A stretch of 64,000 nt of DNA, taken from Parafrankia irregularis (GTDB taxonomy: Bacteria > Actinomycetota > Actinomycetes > Frankiales > Frankiaceae). Every line of letters starts with the position of its first letter. The first letter of the stretch is position 1. The stretch lies in assembly GCF_001536285.1 (NCBI RefSeq), contig NZ_FAOZ01000009.1:186001-250000 (forward strand), read 5' to 3'. The notes beneath the pieces are model-generated. The model ran no database searches. It was not told the DNA's origin and saw only the letters and a list, made by a program, of their open reading frames with translations. This document shows, piece after piece, positions 40,871-49,856 of this stretch. The translations under genes were made by a program, and so were the position numbers.

Positions 40871-42868
40871 CTACGTGCGGTTCGCCGGCTGCCGGTAGGC
40901 CTTGCCGTCGATGGTGGTCGTCAGGGTGCCGGTCGCCTCGAAGATGTTGGTCAGGACGTCGATCGTCAGGTGGAACCCGTCCGGGCTGCTCTTCTTCGTG
41001 TTGGTCGTCGTGGTCCCGTCCTTCGCCCGGACGGTCTGGGTCAGGTCGGAGAACCAGTCGACCTTCGACGTCGTCAACGCCGGGACGGTCACCGTCACCT
41101 TCTCGGTGCCGTTGAGGGTGCTGACACCGTCGTTGGTGAAGTCGGTGTAGGCCACGGCGACGGTCTCGACCGCGACCTTGTCTGCGCTCTCGGTGACCTC
41201 GACCTTCGCCGAGCCGCCCCTGGCGCCGGTGACGGTGTAGGTGCCCGCCGGCACGTGCGGCCGGCTCGGGATCGCGCTGCCCGGGACGTACTTCACGCCC
41301 CACGGGACGTCGTCCGAGATCGGCGCCACCTTCGGCGCCGGCGCGGGCCCGCGGCTGGTCAGCTCGGCGATCATCATCCGGTACGTGCGGCCGCCCTGAG
41401 CGGTGGACGTCTCGCACGGCAGCGGGTTCTCGCCGCCGCAGGCGGGGGAGGTGGCCAACGCCTGCCAGTAGACGATGGCCGTGCCGTCGGGCGACCACCT
41501 CGGGTCGGCCATGCCGTTCCAGTTCGGGTCGTTCACGCTGCCCGGGCTGCCGTCACCCGCGGCGTTGATCCGCTGGCCCTGGTAGTCGCCGCGGTCGCCG
41601 TAGCGGTCGATGAGGATCGGCTGGAAGAACCGCCGCATCCCGTTGTTGCGGGTGGACGAGGTCGCGCTGGTGGTGACCATGTCGGTGATCGGCGGGACGT
41701 CCCGCATGGCCGCCAGGAACATCTGCCGGTCGGAGCCGCGGGTGTCCATCGCGACCGTCCAGTTGCCGTCGGGGGAGAGGTCGATCGGGTCGACGTACTC
41801 CGGGTTCGCGGTCAGGCGGCGTACCTTGCCCGTGGTCAGGTCGGCGGCGAAGACGTCGATGTTGGACGACTCCTCGGGATACCCGATGTAGGTGACCTCC
41901 TTCCCGTCGGCGCTGAAACCACGCAGCTCGCCGACGGACAGCGCGTCGCGGTCGTAGACCAGCGTGGCGGGGTCCGAGGCGTCGACGGACATCGGCTGGG
42001 TGTCGGCCGGGTCGAAAAGCCGGGTCACTTTGACGACGTCGTAGCGCGGCGCCAGCGGTGTGCCGGTGGTCGGGGCCGGGTCGAACTCCAGCCGCCCCAG
42101 GTAGGCGAACTGGCCGAACCGGCCGTTGCCGATCGTGAAGCTGCTGAACCCGAGGTGGACGTCATCCGGGTGGATGCGCAGCTCGCGCAGGCTCCCGCCC
42201 TTGCCGGAGCCGTCCGCGGTGTTCTCCCACCGGATCGGGTAGATGTGGGTCTCGGCCGGGGTGCACGCCTCGTCGGCGAGCGGATGCTCCCCGCAGTCGA
42301 GGATGTTGGTGCCGAACAGCACGCGCTTTCCGTCGCGGAAGGGCTGCGGGTAGTCCATCGCCTGGTTGGTGCTCACCGCGTTCGCCGCCGGCACACCGCA
42401 GGTGAGGCATTTCCACGCGTCACCGCCCGCGAAGGTCTTCCCGTCCGTCCGCACGATGATCAGCTGGCTGCCGCTGTAGACGCTCGCGGGATCGGGCGCG
42501 GCGGGCGCGCCGGCGAAGGTGACCCGGGCGGTGACGCTTTTCCCGTCCGGCAGATAGCCGCCGGACTGGAAGCCGCCGCGCCCGGCGAGACAGCCCGTGT
42601 GATGCGGGTTCACGGCTGCCGTGCAGGCGCCCGGATCATCGCTGGGCGCGACCGGTGGAAGCGGCAGTTCGCGCACGGAAATCGGCTCGGCCCTGGGCGG
42701 CGCGGGAATCCCGCCGGTCGCGTTCCCGGTGGCGGCCGGTTTTCCCGGCTCGTCCGGCTTCGAATCCGAACAGGCCGGAACGGCGAGCAGGATCGCGGCC
42801 AGCCCCAGTGGTAACCACCGCGACCATCGCCTTCGTGGTCCCGGTGATATGGACGTCGCTTTCGGCAT
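40871..42868 (-). CDS. Lipoprotein with TolB/WD40-like beta-propeller
   Basis: This 665-residue cell-surface lipoprotein has the signal MPKATSISPGPRRRWSRWLP followed by a lipobox AVPACS. A Pro/Ala-rich tether leads to repeats of the TolB/PD40 type, recognisable in DLSPDGNWTVAMDTRG, FSADGKEVTYIG and PRWSPDGTAIVYWQ. The C-terminal part (KVEVTESADKVAVETVAVAY) is Ig-like. It probably binds a ligand or partner at the cell surface; no enzyme residues stand out. ATG 42868 follows AAGGAG. It follows the two-component genes on the same strand with a 164-base gap and may be in their regulon. Confidence 0.75.
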   Translation of the reverse strand: MPKATSISPGPRRRWSRWLPLGLAAILLAVPACSDSKPDEPGKPAATGNATGGIPAPPRAEPISVRELPLPPVAPSDDPGACTAAVNPHHTGCLAGRGGFQSGGYLPDGKSVTARVTFAGAPAAPDPASVYSGSQLIIVRTDGKTFAGGDAWKCLTCGVPAANAVSTNQAMDYPQPFRDGKRVLFGTNILDCGEHPLADEACTPAETHIYPIRWENTADGSGKGGSLRELRIHPDDVHLGFSSFTIGNGRFGQFAYLGRLEFDPAPTTGTPLAPRYDVVKVTRLFDPADTQPMSVDASDPATLVYDRDALSVGELRGFSADGKEVTYIGYPEESSNIDVFAADLTTGKVRRLTANPEYVDPIDLSPDGNWTVAMDTRGSDRQMFLAAMRDVPPITDMVTTSATSSTRNNGMRRFFQPILIDRYGDRGDYQGQRINAAGDGSPGSVNDPNWNGMADPRWSPDGTAIVYWQALATSPACGGENPLPCETSTAQGGRTYRMMIAELTSRGPAPAPKVAPISDDVPWGVKYVPGSAIPSRPHVPAGTYTVTGARGGSAKVEVTESADKVAVETVAVAYTDFTNDGVSTLNGTEKVTVTVPALTTSKVDWFSDLTQTVRAKDGTTTTNTKKSSPDGFHLTIDVLTNIFEATGTLTTTIDGKAYRQPANRT

Positions 42869-43032
42869 CGGCGCGCTCCTTGGAGAAAACGCCCTGCGCA
42901 CCCGGGGGAGTCACGGCGGGGACGGCCCACGGACTCCGATGTCGCCAACGCGAGTGGTACGGCCCCCGCCGTCCTCCAGCCGGTCTGGCAGGACTACTGG
43001 ACGGAATCGGCGGAAACCTACCGAGCGCCGTG

Positions 43033-44436
43033 TTAGCTGGGCGTTAGCTCGCCGCTCGCCGCCTGGCCGGCCATGGCGAGGGCGGACGGCCGGGCGCTGG
43101 CAGCGGACGGGAGCCGGACGAGGGCTGTCACCTCGCCGGGGCCGCGGCTCCAGGTGATGGTCCCGCCGTGTGCCTGCAGGACCGCGTTGACGATGGACAG
43201 CCCCGTACCCGCCGGCCCGGGCACGGCAGCCGGCTCCCCAGCGGGGAGGGCAGCCGGCGTGCCTGCGCCGTCCAGGGCGGGTTCGGCGGCCTGGGTGCGC
43301 TCGGCGTCTTGGGCGGGCCCGGCGTCTTGGGCGGGCTCGGTGTCCTGGGTTGGCTCGGCGACCGAGTTGGCGATGCGAAGGCACACGACGGCGGAGTCGG
43401 GGCCGCCGGTGCCGGTGCCGGTGCTGAGGGCGGGGGCGGCCGCGTCGATGCCAGGGTCCGTGAACTGTTCTCCGTGCGCTGTGCCGACGCTGACCCGGAC
43501 CCAGCCGTCGGGCCGGTTGTGCCGCGCGCTGTTGTCGAGCAGGTTGCGCACGAGGCTTTCCAGCAGCGCACGGTCGCATTCGACGTCCGCGCTGTGCAGG
43601 TCGACGTCCAGGCGCAGCCGGGAGAAGGCCGGCGCCTCCACGACCCGGCCCAGGACGTTGCCGACCAGCTCGTCGAGCGCGAACCGTGACGTCTCCAGCG
43701 CCTGCGGGTCGGTGCGGGAGAGCACGAGCAGCCGTGACACGAGCCGTTCGCCGCGGTCGACGGCGTCGGAGACGGCCCGCAGCCGGGCGGTGACGTCGGG
43801 GTCGGCCGTGTCGTCGAGCAGCATCGCGATCTCGGTCCTGCTGGTGGCCAGCGGTGTGCGCAGCTCATGGGCGACCTGGGAGGCGAACCGGCGTTGCGCG
43901 TCGAACGCGACCGCGAGCCGGTCGAGCATCGCGTCGAAGGTGTCGGCCAGCTCCTTGATCTCGTCGTTCGGGCCGGTGGCCGCCACCCTGTCCCCGAGGT
44001 CCGACGCGGATGCCGACCGGGCGCGGGCGGTCATCTTCCGGATCGGCCGCAGGATGCCGCCGGCCAGCGCCCAGGCCGCCCCCACCGCGCCGACGAGCAC
44101 CACCAGCAGGCCCACGAACGACCAGCGCCGCGCGCTCGCGAGTGCCTCGTCGAGCGGGCGCTGCTGGATCGCGCGGCCCACGTCACCGACTGTCCGGCCA
44201 TCCGGCAGGGGCTGTTCGTCGAACCGGGAGGCGAAAAGGTCCTCCGGATGCTGGCGAATGTATTCGACCACGGTGGGCCGCGAAATGTTCAGCTCCTCCA
44301 GCAGGGAACTGTTGAACGAGTACACCGACGGATACCTGACGTTTCTCAGCACGATCGTGTTGACCACCAACGTGAAGGATCCGGCGACGACCAGCGCGAT
44401 CGAGATCATAACGGTGATACGGATTCTGAACGTCAT
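43033..44436 (-). CDS. Sensor histidine kinase with altered ATP-binding domain
   Basis: This 467-residue membrane kinase has two transmembrane segments (about residues 8-28 and 105-130) around an extracytoplasmic loop, then a HAMP domain and the dimerisation box with phospho-acceptor His190 (FASQVAHELRTPLA). The N box (LVRNLLDNSARHN) is present, but the G1 box (DxGxG) is absent. In its place, residues about 355-407 are a Pro/Ala/Asp/Gln repeat (EPTQDTEPAQDAGPAQDAER and similar), after which PAGTGLSIVNAVLQAHGG resumes as G2. ATP binding is doubtful. It overlaps the response regulator gene as ATGA. Confidence 0.85.
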   Translation of the reverse strand: MTFRIRITVMISIALVVAGSFTLVVNTIVLRNVRYPSVYSFNSSLLEELNISRPTVVEYIRQHPEDLFASRFDEQPLPDGRTVGDVGRAIQQRPLDEALASARRWSFVGLLVVLVGAVGAAWALAGGILRPIRKMTARARSASASDLGDRVAATGPNDEIKELADTFDAMLDRLAVAFDAQRRFASQVAHELRTPLATSRTEIAMLLDDTADPDVTARLRAVSDAVDRGERLVSRLLVLSRTDPQALETSRFALDELVGNVLGRVVEAPAFSRLRLDVDLHSADVECDRALLESLVRNLLDNSARHNRPDGWVRVSVGTAHGEQFTDPGIDAAAPALSTGTGTGGPDSAVVCLRIANSVAEPTQDTEPAQDAGPAQDAERTQAAEPALDGAGTPAALPAGEPAAVPGPAGTGLSIVNAVLQAHGGTITWSRGPGEVTALVRLPSAASARPSALAMAGQAASGELTPS

Positions 44437-45089
44437 GAGAGGTGGTACCCCGCTGCCGGAATGGTCATGACGACGGGCGGATCCCCGAGTTTGCGGCGCA
44501 GGGTCAGGACGGTGACGCGGACCGCGTTGCTGAACGCGTCGAGCCGGTCGTCCCACACGCTCTCCATCAGCTGCTCCGCGCTGAGCACGGCGCCGTCGGC
44601 GAGCATCAGCGTCTCGAGCAGTGCGAACTCGCGGTTTGTCAGCCGCAGGTCGCGGTCCCCGCGCAGAGCTGTTCGCCGGGCGGAGTCCAGGGTGATGTCC
44701 CGCCATCGCAGCACCGGTGGTGCGGCACGGTGGGCACGTCGGCCGAGTGCCCGGATCCGCGCCACCAGCTCCCGCATGTCGAACGGCTTCGGGAGATAGT
44801 CATCCGCCCCGAGCATGAGCCCCTCGACCCGCTCGGAGACGTCGTCCGACGCCGTCAGCATGAGAATGCGCGCCGGCCGCCGCTCACCCACGATCCGCTC
44901 GCAGACGGTGTCGCCGGGCAGACCGGGGAGGTTGCGGTCGAGAACCACGATCTCGTAGTCGACGAGCGCGATCCGGTCGAGCGCGCCCTCGCCGTCATGG
45001 ACCACGTCGACGGCGAAACGCTCCCGGCGCAGGCCGCGCGCCACCGCGTCGGCCAGCGGCGCGTCGTCCTCCACGAGCAGTAACCGCAT
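44433..45089 (-). CDS. OmpR-type response regulator
   Basis: This 218-residue response regulator has a receiver domain with acidic pocket Asp8/Asp9, phospho-acceptor Asp51 (VVLDRNLPG) and the conserved Lys (LPKPFD), then a winged-helix OmpR/PhoB DNA-binding domain (residues 120-218: LTNREFALLETLMLADGAVL, VTVLTLRRKLG, AGYHLS). ATG 45089 follows AGGGAGGGAC. It overlaps the kinase gene and is first in the operon. Its targets are unknown; the neighbouring propeller lipoprotein and lipase are candidates. Confidence 0.93.
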   Translation of the reverse strand: MRLLLVEDDAPLADAVARGLRRERFAVDVVHDGEGALDRIALVDYEIVVLDRNLPGLPGDTVCERIVGERRPARILMLTASDDVSERVEGLMLGADDYLPKPFDMRELVARIRALGRRAHRAAPPVLRWRDITLDSARRTALRGDRDLRLTNREFALLETLMLADGAVLSAEQLMESVWDDRLDAFSNAVRVTVLTLRRKLGDPPVVMTIPAAGYHLS

Positions 45090-45302
45090 CGTCCCTCCCT
45101 GACCTGGCCTCCGTCCGCGTCGCCGTCCCGCGATGCTGCGGACGCTGCGATGGTGCCAGGGCCGACCGTGCCGGCGCCGATGGGCCGGGCCAGTTCGTGC
45201 GCCCATGACCGTGATGGGCGATCCTGCTCCGGTGCCCGGCGCGGCCAGGGGAGGCGATCCGACGGCTCTCCGTGGCCGGTGCCCCCCGACGGAGAGGTGC
45301 CC

Positions 45303-45707
45303 ATGGACGACATCGAACAGATCAGGCAGCTCAAGGCCCGGTACTGCCGATTGCTCGACACCAAGAGCTGGGACGAGTTCCGCGCGCTGTTCACCGACGA
45401 CGCGGTGCTGGACTCGACCGACTCCGGCGGTGACGTCATCACCGGTGCCGACGCGTTCCTGGAGTTCCTGCGGCCGGCGCTGTCCGAGAGTGTGACCGTG
45501 CACCACTGCCACACTCCGGAGATCGCGGTGACCGCGCCGTCCACGGCGACCGGCATCTGGGCGATGGAGGACCGCATCCGCTTCCCGGACGGCTCCGAGC
45601 TGATCGGCTTCGGGCACTACCACGAGACGTACGAGAAGGCCGACGGAGCCTGGCGGATCAGGTCGCAGAAGCTGACCCGCCTGCGGATGGACTTCACGAA
45701 GCCCTGA
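45303..45707 (+). CDS. SnoaL/NTF2-fold protein 3
   Basis: This 134-residue SnoaL-like protein opens with MDDIEQIRQLKARYCRLLDT and shows FTDDAVLDSTDSGGDVITGA and AWRIRSQKLTRLRM. It resembles small proteins that act as isomerases or dehydratases on lipid-like or aromatic compounds, but no active-site assignment is safe. ATG 45303 follows GAGAGG. It is transcribed alone, divergent from the two-component operon and 307 bases before an amidohydrolase. Confidence 0.78.
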   Translation: MDDIEQIRQLKARYCRLLDTKSWDEFRALFTDDAVLDSTDSGGDVITGADAFLEFLRPALSESVTVHHCHTPEIAVTAPSTATGIWAMEDRIRFPDGSELIGFGHYHETYEKADGAWRIRSQKLTRLRMDFTKP

Positions 45708-46014
45708 CTCGCCGCGGACCGGGCAGTACCGCCGGGGCCCGGGTGACCCGGTGACGGGGCCGGGCCCGGTGGTCCGGTGGCCGCCGGCAGCGGGGTGCTC
45801 GGGCGGCGCTGCTGCCCGGGCGGCCGGGCATCCCGCCGAGGTAGGACTTTCGTCCGGTGCCAAGGTGTGAAAATCTGATGCTCTCAAGCTGAGAACCTGG
45901 TTTCTGCTGGCGGTGGCGCTGTGGTGCGGCCGCGGGGTCGGCCGGCGACGAGGCGCGACGGCGCTGCGACGAGGCAGCACCGCGACGACGAGGCACTGCG
46001 ACGAGGAGGACGCG
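45708..46014. other. Intergenic 307-bp region
   Basis: GGGCCCGG (45735-45742) and CCGGGCCC (45760-45767) form an 8-bp stem with a 17-base loop, a possible terminator for the SnoaL gene. A CGACGAGG-type repetitive run lies at about 45945-46010, before the amidohydrolase start. No gene is supported. Confidence 0.45.
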
Positions 46015-47226
46015 ATGTTGACGCTCAAGGCCGCTGGCCTGCTCGATGTCGACACCGGGGAGATCATCCGGCCCGGGATCGTGAAGATCGAGGGCGAGCG
46101 GATCGTCGGCCTCGGCGGCAGGCCGGAGGGCGAGGTCCTGGACCTCGGTGACCTGACCCTGCTGCCCGGCTTGATGGACATGGAGCTCAACCTGCTGATG
46201 GGCGGGCCCGGTGAGCACCAGCTCACCAGCCAGACGCGGGACGACCCGCCGACCCGGATGATGCGGGCCACCCAGAACGCCCGCCGTACCCTGCGGGCCG
46301 GCTTCACCACGGTCCGCAACCTGGGCCTGTTCTGCAAGACCGGCGGCTACCTGCTCGACGTGGCGCTGAAGAACGCGATCGACGTCGGCTGGATCGACGG
46401 CCCGCGCATCGTCCCCGCCGGTCACGCCATCACGCCGACCGGCGGCCACCTCGACCCGACGATGTTCGGCAAGTTCGCGCCGCACATTCTGCAGCTGAGC
46501 GTCGAGGAGGGCCTGGCGAACGGGGTGGAGGAGATCCGCAAGGCCGTCCGCCACCAGATCAAGCACGGCGCCGAGGTCATCAAGATGTGCGGTTCCGGTG
46601 GGGCGATGTCCCACTCGGGACCATCCGGCGCACGGCACTACTCCGACGAGGAGGTGCGGGCGATCACCGACGAGGCGCACCGGCGTGGGCTGCGGGTCGC
46701 GGCGCACACCCACGGCTCGGTCGCCGTCCGCCAGATGGTCGAGTGCGGTGTCGACTGCATCGAGCACGCCTTCATGATCGACGATGACACGATCAACCTG
46801 CTGGTCAAGGAGGGCACCTGGGTCGTCGCGACGCAGGCGCTGATCGACGGCATGCCGGTGCTGCAGAGCGCGGAGCCGGAGATCCAGGCCAAGGCGGCGC
46901 TGATCTTCCCGAAGGCCAAGATCTCGATCCGCAACGCGATCGAGGCCGGGGTGAAGATCGCGGTCGGCAGTGACGCGCCGGCGATCCCGCACGGGAAGAA
47001 CGCCCTGGAGCTGGTCGCGCTGGTCGACCGCGGGATGACCCCGCTGCAGGCGATCCAGGCGGCGACGATCGTGGGCGCGGACCTGATCGACGTCACCGAC
47101 CGCGGGCGCCTGGCCGAGGGCCTGCTCGCGGACATCATCGGCGTGGCGGGCAACCCGCTGGAGGACATCAACGTGCTGCGCCGGGTGCCGTTCGTGATGA
47201 AGGGCGGCAAGCAGTTCATCTACTGA
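46015..47226 (+). CDS. Amidohydrolase-superfamily protein lacking the first HxH
   Basis: This 403-residue amidohydrolase-superfamily TIM barrel resembles Xaa-Pro dipeptidases and imidazolonepropionase-like enzymes. Lys190 (AEVIKMCGSGG, the carboxylated lysine), His231/His233 (VAAHTHG), His251 (CIEHAF) and Asp320 (AVGSDAP) are in place. The first metal motif, normally DxHxH after the first strand, reads LMDMELNLL, with Glu57 and Asn59 where His are expected. The enzyme may use one metal or a non-hydrolytic mechanism. ATG 46015 follows GAGGAGG. The substrate is unknown. Confidence 0.85.
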   Translation: MLTLKAAGLLDVDTGEIIRPGIVKIEGERIVGLGGRPEGEVLDLGDLTLLPGLMDMELNLLMGGPGEHQLTSQTRDDPPTRMMRATQNARRTLRAGFTTVRNLGLFCKTGGYLLDVALKNAIDVGWIDGPRIVPAGHAITPTGGHLDPTMFGKFAPHILQLSVEEGLANGVEEIRKAVRHQIKHGAEVIKMCGSGGAMSHSGPSGARHYSDEEVRAITDEAHRRGLRVAAHTHGSVAVRQMVECGVDCIEHAFMIDDDTINLLVKEGTWVVATQALIDGMPVLQSAEPEIQAKAALIFPKAKISIRNAIEAGVKIAVGSDAPAIPHGKNALELVALVDRGMTPLQAIQAATIVGADLIDVTDRGRLAEGLLADIIGVAGNPLEDINVLRRVPFVMKGGKQFIY

Positions 47227-47415
47227 CCCGCCACGGATAGCCCGCCGACCGGTCACCAGCCGCCCGCTGATCCGTCACGGACCGTCCGCTGACCCGCCAA
47301 CGGGTCGCCACCCGCCGCGCGGCCGCCGCCGTCGACCTGCCCGAACCCGCCTGGACTAGGGTTCGTCGCGAACGGAGGAATCCGTGGCGGCGGGTGGACG
47401 AAGGCGGGATGCCAG

Positions 47416-48414
47416 ATGCGGGTGGCGGTTTTCTCGGCCAAGGACTACGACCGCCGTTTCCTCGGCGCGGCCCGGCCGGCGGGCATCGACCTGGACTTTC
47501 TCGAACACCGCCTCACCGCGCGTACGGCCGGCCTCGCCCGGGGGTTCGACGCGGTCTGCGTGTTCGTCGAGGACGACGTCTCGGCCCCGGTGCTCGACGC
47601 GCTGGCCGCGGGCGGAATCCGGCTGGTCGTGCTGCGATCGGCCGGCTATGACAACGTGGACCTCGCCCATGCCGGGGTGGTCGGTGTCACCGTCGCGCGG
47701 GTTCCCGCCTACAGCCCGCACGCGGTGGCGGAACACGCGGTCGCGCTCATCCTGGCCCTGAACCGGCACCTGTGCCGGGCCTACAACCGGGTCCGGGAGT
47801 ACAACTTCGCGCTGACCGGCCTGCTCGGCTTCGACCTGCACGGCCGCACCGTCGGCGTGGTCGGCACCGGCGAGATCGGCACGGTCTTCACCCGCATCAT
47901 GACCGGCTTCGGGTGCCGCGTGCTCGCGCACGACATCCGGGTGAACCCGGTCTGCGCCGAGCTGGGAGCCGAGTACGTCGACCTCGACCGGCTGCTGGCC
48001 GACGCGGACATCATCTCGCTGCACTGCCCGCTCACCCAGGACACCCACCACTTCCTGGACTCCGCCGCGCTGGCGCGGACGAAACCGGGCGTGATGGTGA
48101 TCAACACCAGCCGCGGCGGGCTGCTCGACACCGGCGCGGTCGTCGCGGCCCTCAAGAAGGGCCGGATCGGCGCACTCGGCATCGACGTCTACGAGGAGGA
48201 GAGCGCGCTGTTCTTCGAGGACCGCTCCGAGCACGGAGCGTTCGACGACGACGTGTTCGCGCGGCTGCTCACCTTTCCGAACGTGCTGGTGACCGGCCAT
48301 CAGGGCTTCTTCACCGTGGACGCCCTCACCCGCATCGCCGAGGTGACGATGGCCAACCTCAGCGGTTTCGCCGCCGGTACCGGCCCCGTACACCCGGTGA
48401 CCCTCGTCGGCTGA
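47416..48414 (+). CDS. D-2-hydroxyacid dehydrogenase (LdhA-like)
   Basis: This 332-residue NAD-dependent dehydrogenase is of the D-lactate/2-hydroxyacid type. The Rossmann motif is VGTGEIG (149-155), and the catalytic residues Arg233 (NTSRGGLLD), a Glu in DVYEEES (260-262) and His295 (TGHQGFFT) are present. Sequence around FFEDRSEHGAFDD is the LdhA-subfamily insert. It would convert D-lactate and pyruvate or a related pair. It is transcribed alone; ATG 47416. Confidence 0.92.
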   Translation: MRVAVFSAKDYDRRFLGAARPAGIDLDFLEHRLTARTAGLARGFDAVCVFVEDDVSAPVLDALAAGGIRLVVLRSAGYDNVDLAHAGVVGVTVARVPAYSPHAVAEHAVALILALNRHLCRAYNRVREYNFALTGLLGFDLHGRTVGVVGTGEIGTVFTRIMTGFGCRVLAHDIRVNPVCAELGAEYVDLDRLLADADIISLHCPLTQDTHHFLDSAALARTKPGVMVINTSRGGLLDTGAVVAALKKGRIGALGIDVYEEESALFFEDRSEHGAFDDDVFARLLTFPNVLVTGHQGFFTVDALTRIAEVTMANLSGFAAGTGPVHPVTLVG

Positions 48415-48420
48415 CCCGAG

Positions 48421-48439
48421 CCGTCCCGTTCGGGAACGG
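48421..48439. terminator. Hairpin after the dehydrogenase
   Basis: CCGTCCC (48421-48427) pairs with GGGAACGG (48432-48439) with one bulged base and a GTTC loop, 6 bases past the stop. It lies between convergent genes. Confidence 0.5.
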
Positions 48440-48533
48440 TCCTTGGATCGGAGCGGTCCGGATCAGGGCGCCGTCCCAGACCGGGTGGCGGCCTCAACCC
48501 GGGTGGCGGTCCCCGCCGGGGAGGCGGCCCGGA

Positions 48534-49856
48534 TCAGGGGCGGGCGAGGCTGGGAGCCAGCGCGAGCAGGCCGGCGGCGAGCCGCTCGTCGCCCTCGACC
48601 CGGGCGGTGACCGCGCTCGCGGGCCTGCGATCGCCGACGAGCAGGCAGAACTCGACGATCTCGACGGTCAGGGTGCCCGAGGCCGGGCGCGGATCGGCTG
48701 GTACCGCGCGCGGATCGGATCGGGCCTGGTGTACCTGTGCGCCGTCCGGCCCGAGTGACCAGGTGCCGCCGCCTCGCCCCGTCAACGTCACCGTGAGCGT
48801 CCCTTCCGGCGGGGGCACGGTCGCTGCGGCTGTCGCGGCTGCCCAGGGCACGGACAGCAGACGCAGGGCGAGATCGGCCATCGCGTGCAGGTCGTCCGCG
48901 CCGGGGTTCGGCACCGTGATTCCCGCGGCCGCGGCGATGTCCCGGGTGTGAATCCACGTCTCGAACGCGCGGGAGGTCAGATGATCGCCGGGCGCGGCCG
49001 TCCAGCCATCGACCGTCACGGTGAGGGGCGCCTGGCTCCGTTCGGCCCGTTCGGTGGCGGCGCAGAGCTGTTCCGCCTGCTCGTACCAGCGTTGCCGCAC
49101 CTTCTCGACCGGCCAGTCCCGGGCGGCGTCCAGGACGATGCCGGTCCGGGTCAGGGCGTCCTCCCGCACGTCCTGCACGTAGTGCGCGTTTCCGTCCTCG
49201 GCATGTTCGTCCCTGCCGCCTGCGGCGTCGTGCGCCCCGGTGGGGGCGGGTCGGGCGCCTGGGGGGACGAGGGCGGCCAGCAGCAGGCCGTCGACGGCGT
49301 GGAGGTGCAGCACGAGCTCACGGACCGACCAGCCGGTCGCGGTGGGCAGGTGCCAGTGCTTCGCCTCGAGCTCGATCAGCAGCCGGTCCAGCGCGCCGAC
49401 CCGGTTGCCATAGCAGGGGACGCCCGCGGCGCCGACCAGCCCCGGCCGGTGCCCCGGCTCTGTCGAGGCCGCTCCCGGCATACGCGCACCCGGCGCCGCC
49501 TGGCGGGCCCCGGGCGCGGCCGGGCGGACCGCGAGCGCTGCGGCGAGGATGGCGGCGAGCGAGCCAGGGCCGTCGGCCGGCGGGGCGAGGTGGCCCTCCG
49601 ACGCGCCCGGCAGCCCCGGGGCCCGCGGTGCCGGGGCCTGCCGCGCCGGGGCCTGCCGCGCCCGGGTCTGCCGTGCCGGGGCCTGTGGGGCTCCCGGGAG
49701 GAGGGCCGCGGCGTCGGTGGAGCAGGCCGCGCAGCTGCCGAGGTGCTTCTCGACGGCGTCGGCCTCGGCCGGGGTGCAGCTGCCCAGCAGGTAGGCGCCC
49801 AACAGGTCGCCCACACAGGTGCCGGACGTCCGCGCGACCGGCGGTTCGATCGTCAC
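48534..49856 (-). CDS. Anti-sigma zinc finger fused to mycothiol-dependent isomerase (MDMPI) domain
   Basis: This 440-residue soluble fusion protein. Residues 10-50 carry a zf-HC2/ZAS motif, His38-x3-Cys42-x2-Cys45 (KHLGSCAACS), with further Cys14 and Cys27; this type of finger holds ECF sigma factors. An Ala/Pro/Arg-rich linker follows to about 150. Residues about 155-300 are an MDMPI-type DinB-fold domain with WSVRELVLHLHAVDGLL and ETWIHTRDI, giving the His, Glu and His metal ligands of mycothiol-dependent maleylpyruvate isomerase. A C-terminal MDMPI_C-like domain ends it. GTG 49856 overlaps the sigma factor stop (GTGA). I infer an anti-sigma factor with a possible thiol-sensing part. Confidence 0.82.
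   Translation of the reverse strand: MTIEPPVARTSGTCVGDLLGAYLLGSCTPAEADAVEKHLGSCAACSTDAAALLPGAPQAPARQTRARQAPARQAPAPRAPGLPGASEGHLAPPADGPGSLAAILAAALAVRPAAPGARQAAPGARMPGAASTEPGHRPGLVGAAGVPCYGNRVGALDRLLIELEAKHWHLPTATGWSVRELVLHLHAVDGLLLAALVPPGARPAPTGAHDAAGGRDEHAEDGNAHYVQDVREDALTRTGIVLDAARDWPVEKVRQRWYEQAEQLCAATERAERSQAPLTVTVDGWTAAPGDHLTSRAFETWIHTRDIAAAAGITVPNPGADDLHAMADLALRLLSVPWAAATAAATVPPPEGTLTVTLTGRGGGTWSLGPDGAQVHQARSDPRAVPADPRPASGTLTVEIVEFCLLVGDRRPASAVTARVEGDERLAAGLLALAPSLARP

Noticed and set aside
43029-43048. Two TTAGCT repeats considered as a further TetR operator
   Set aside because: They are direct repeats within or next to the 3' end of the kinase gene and lack the inverted GCTAAC arm.
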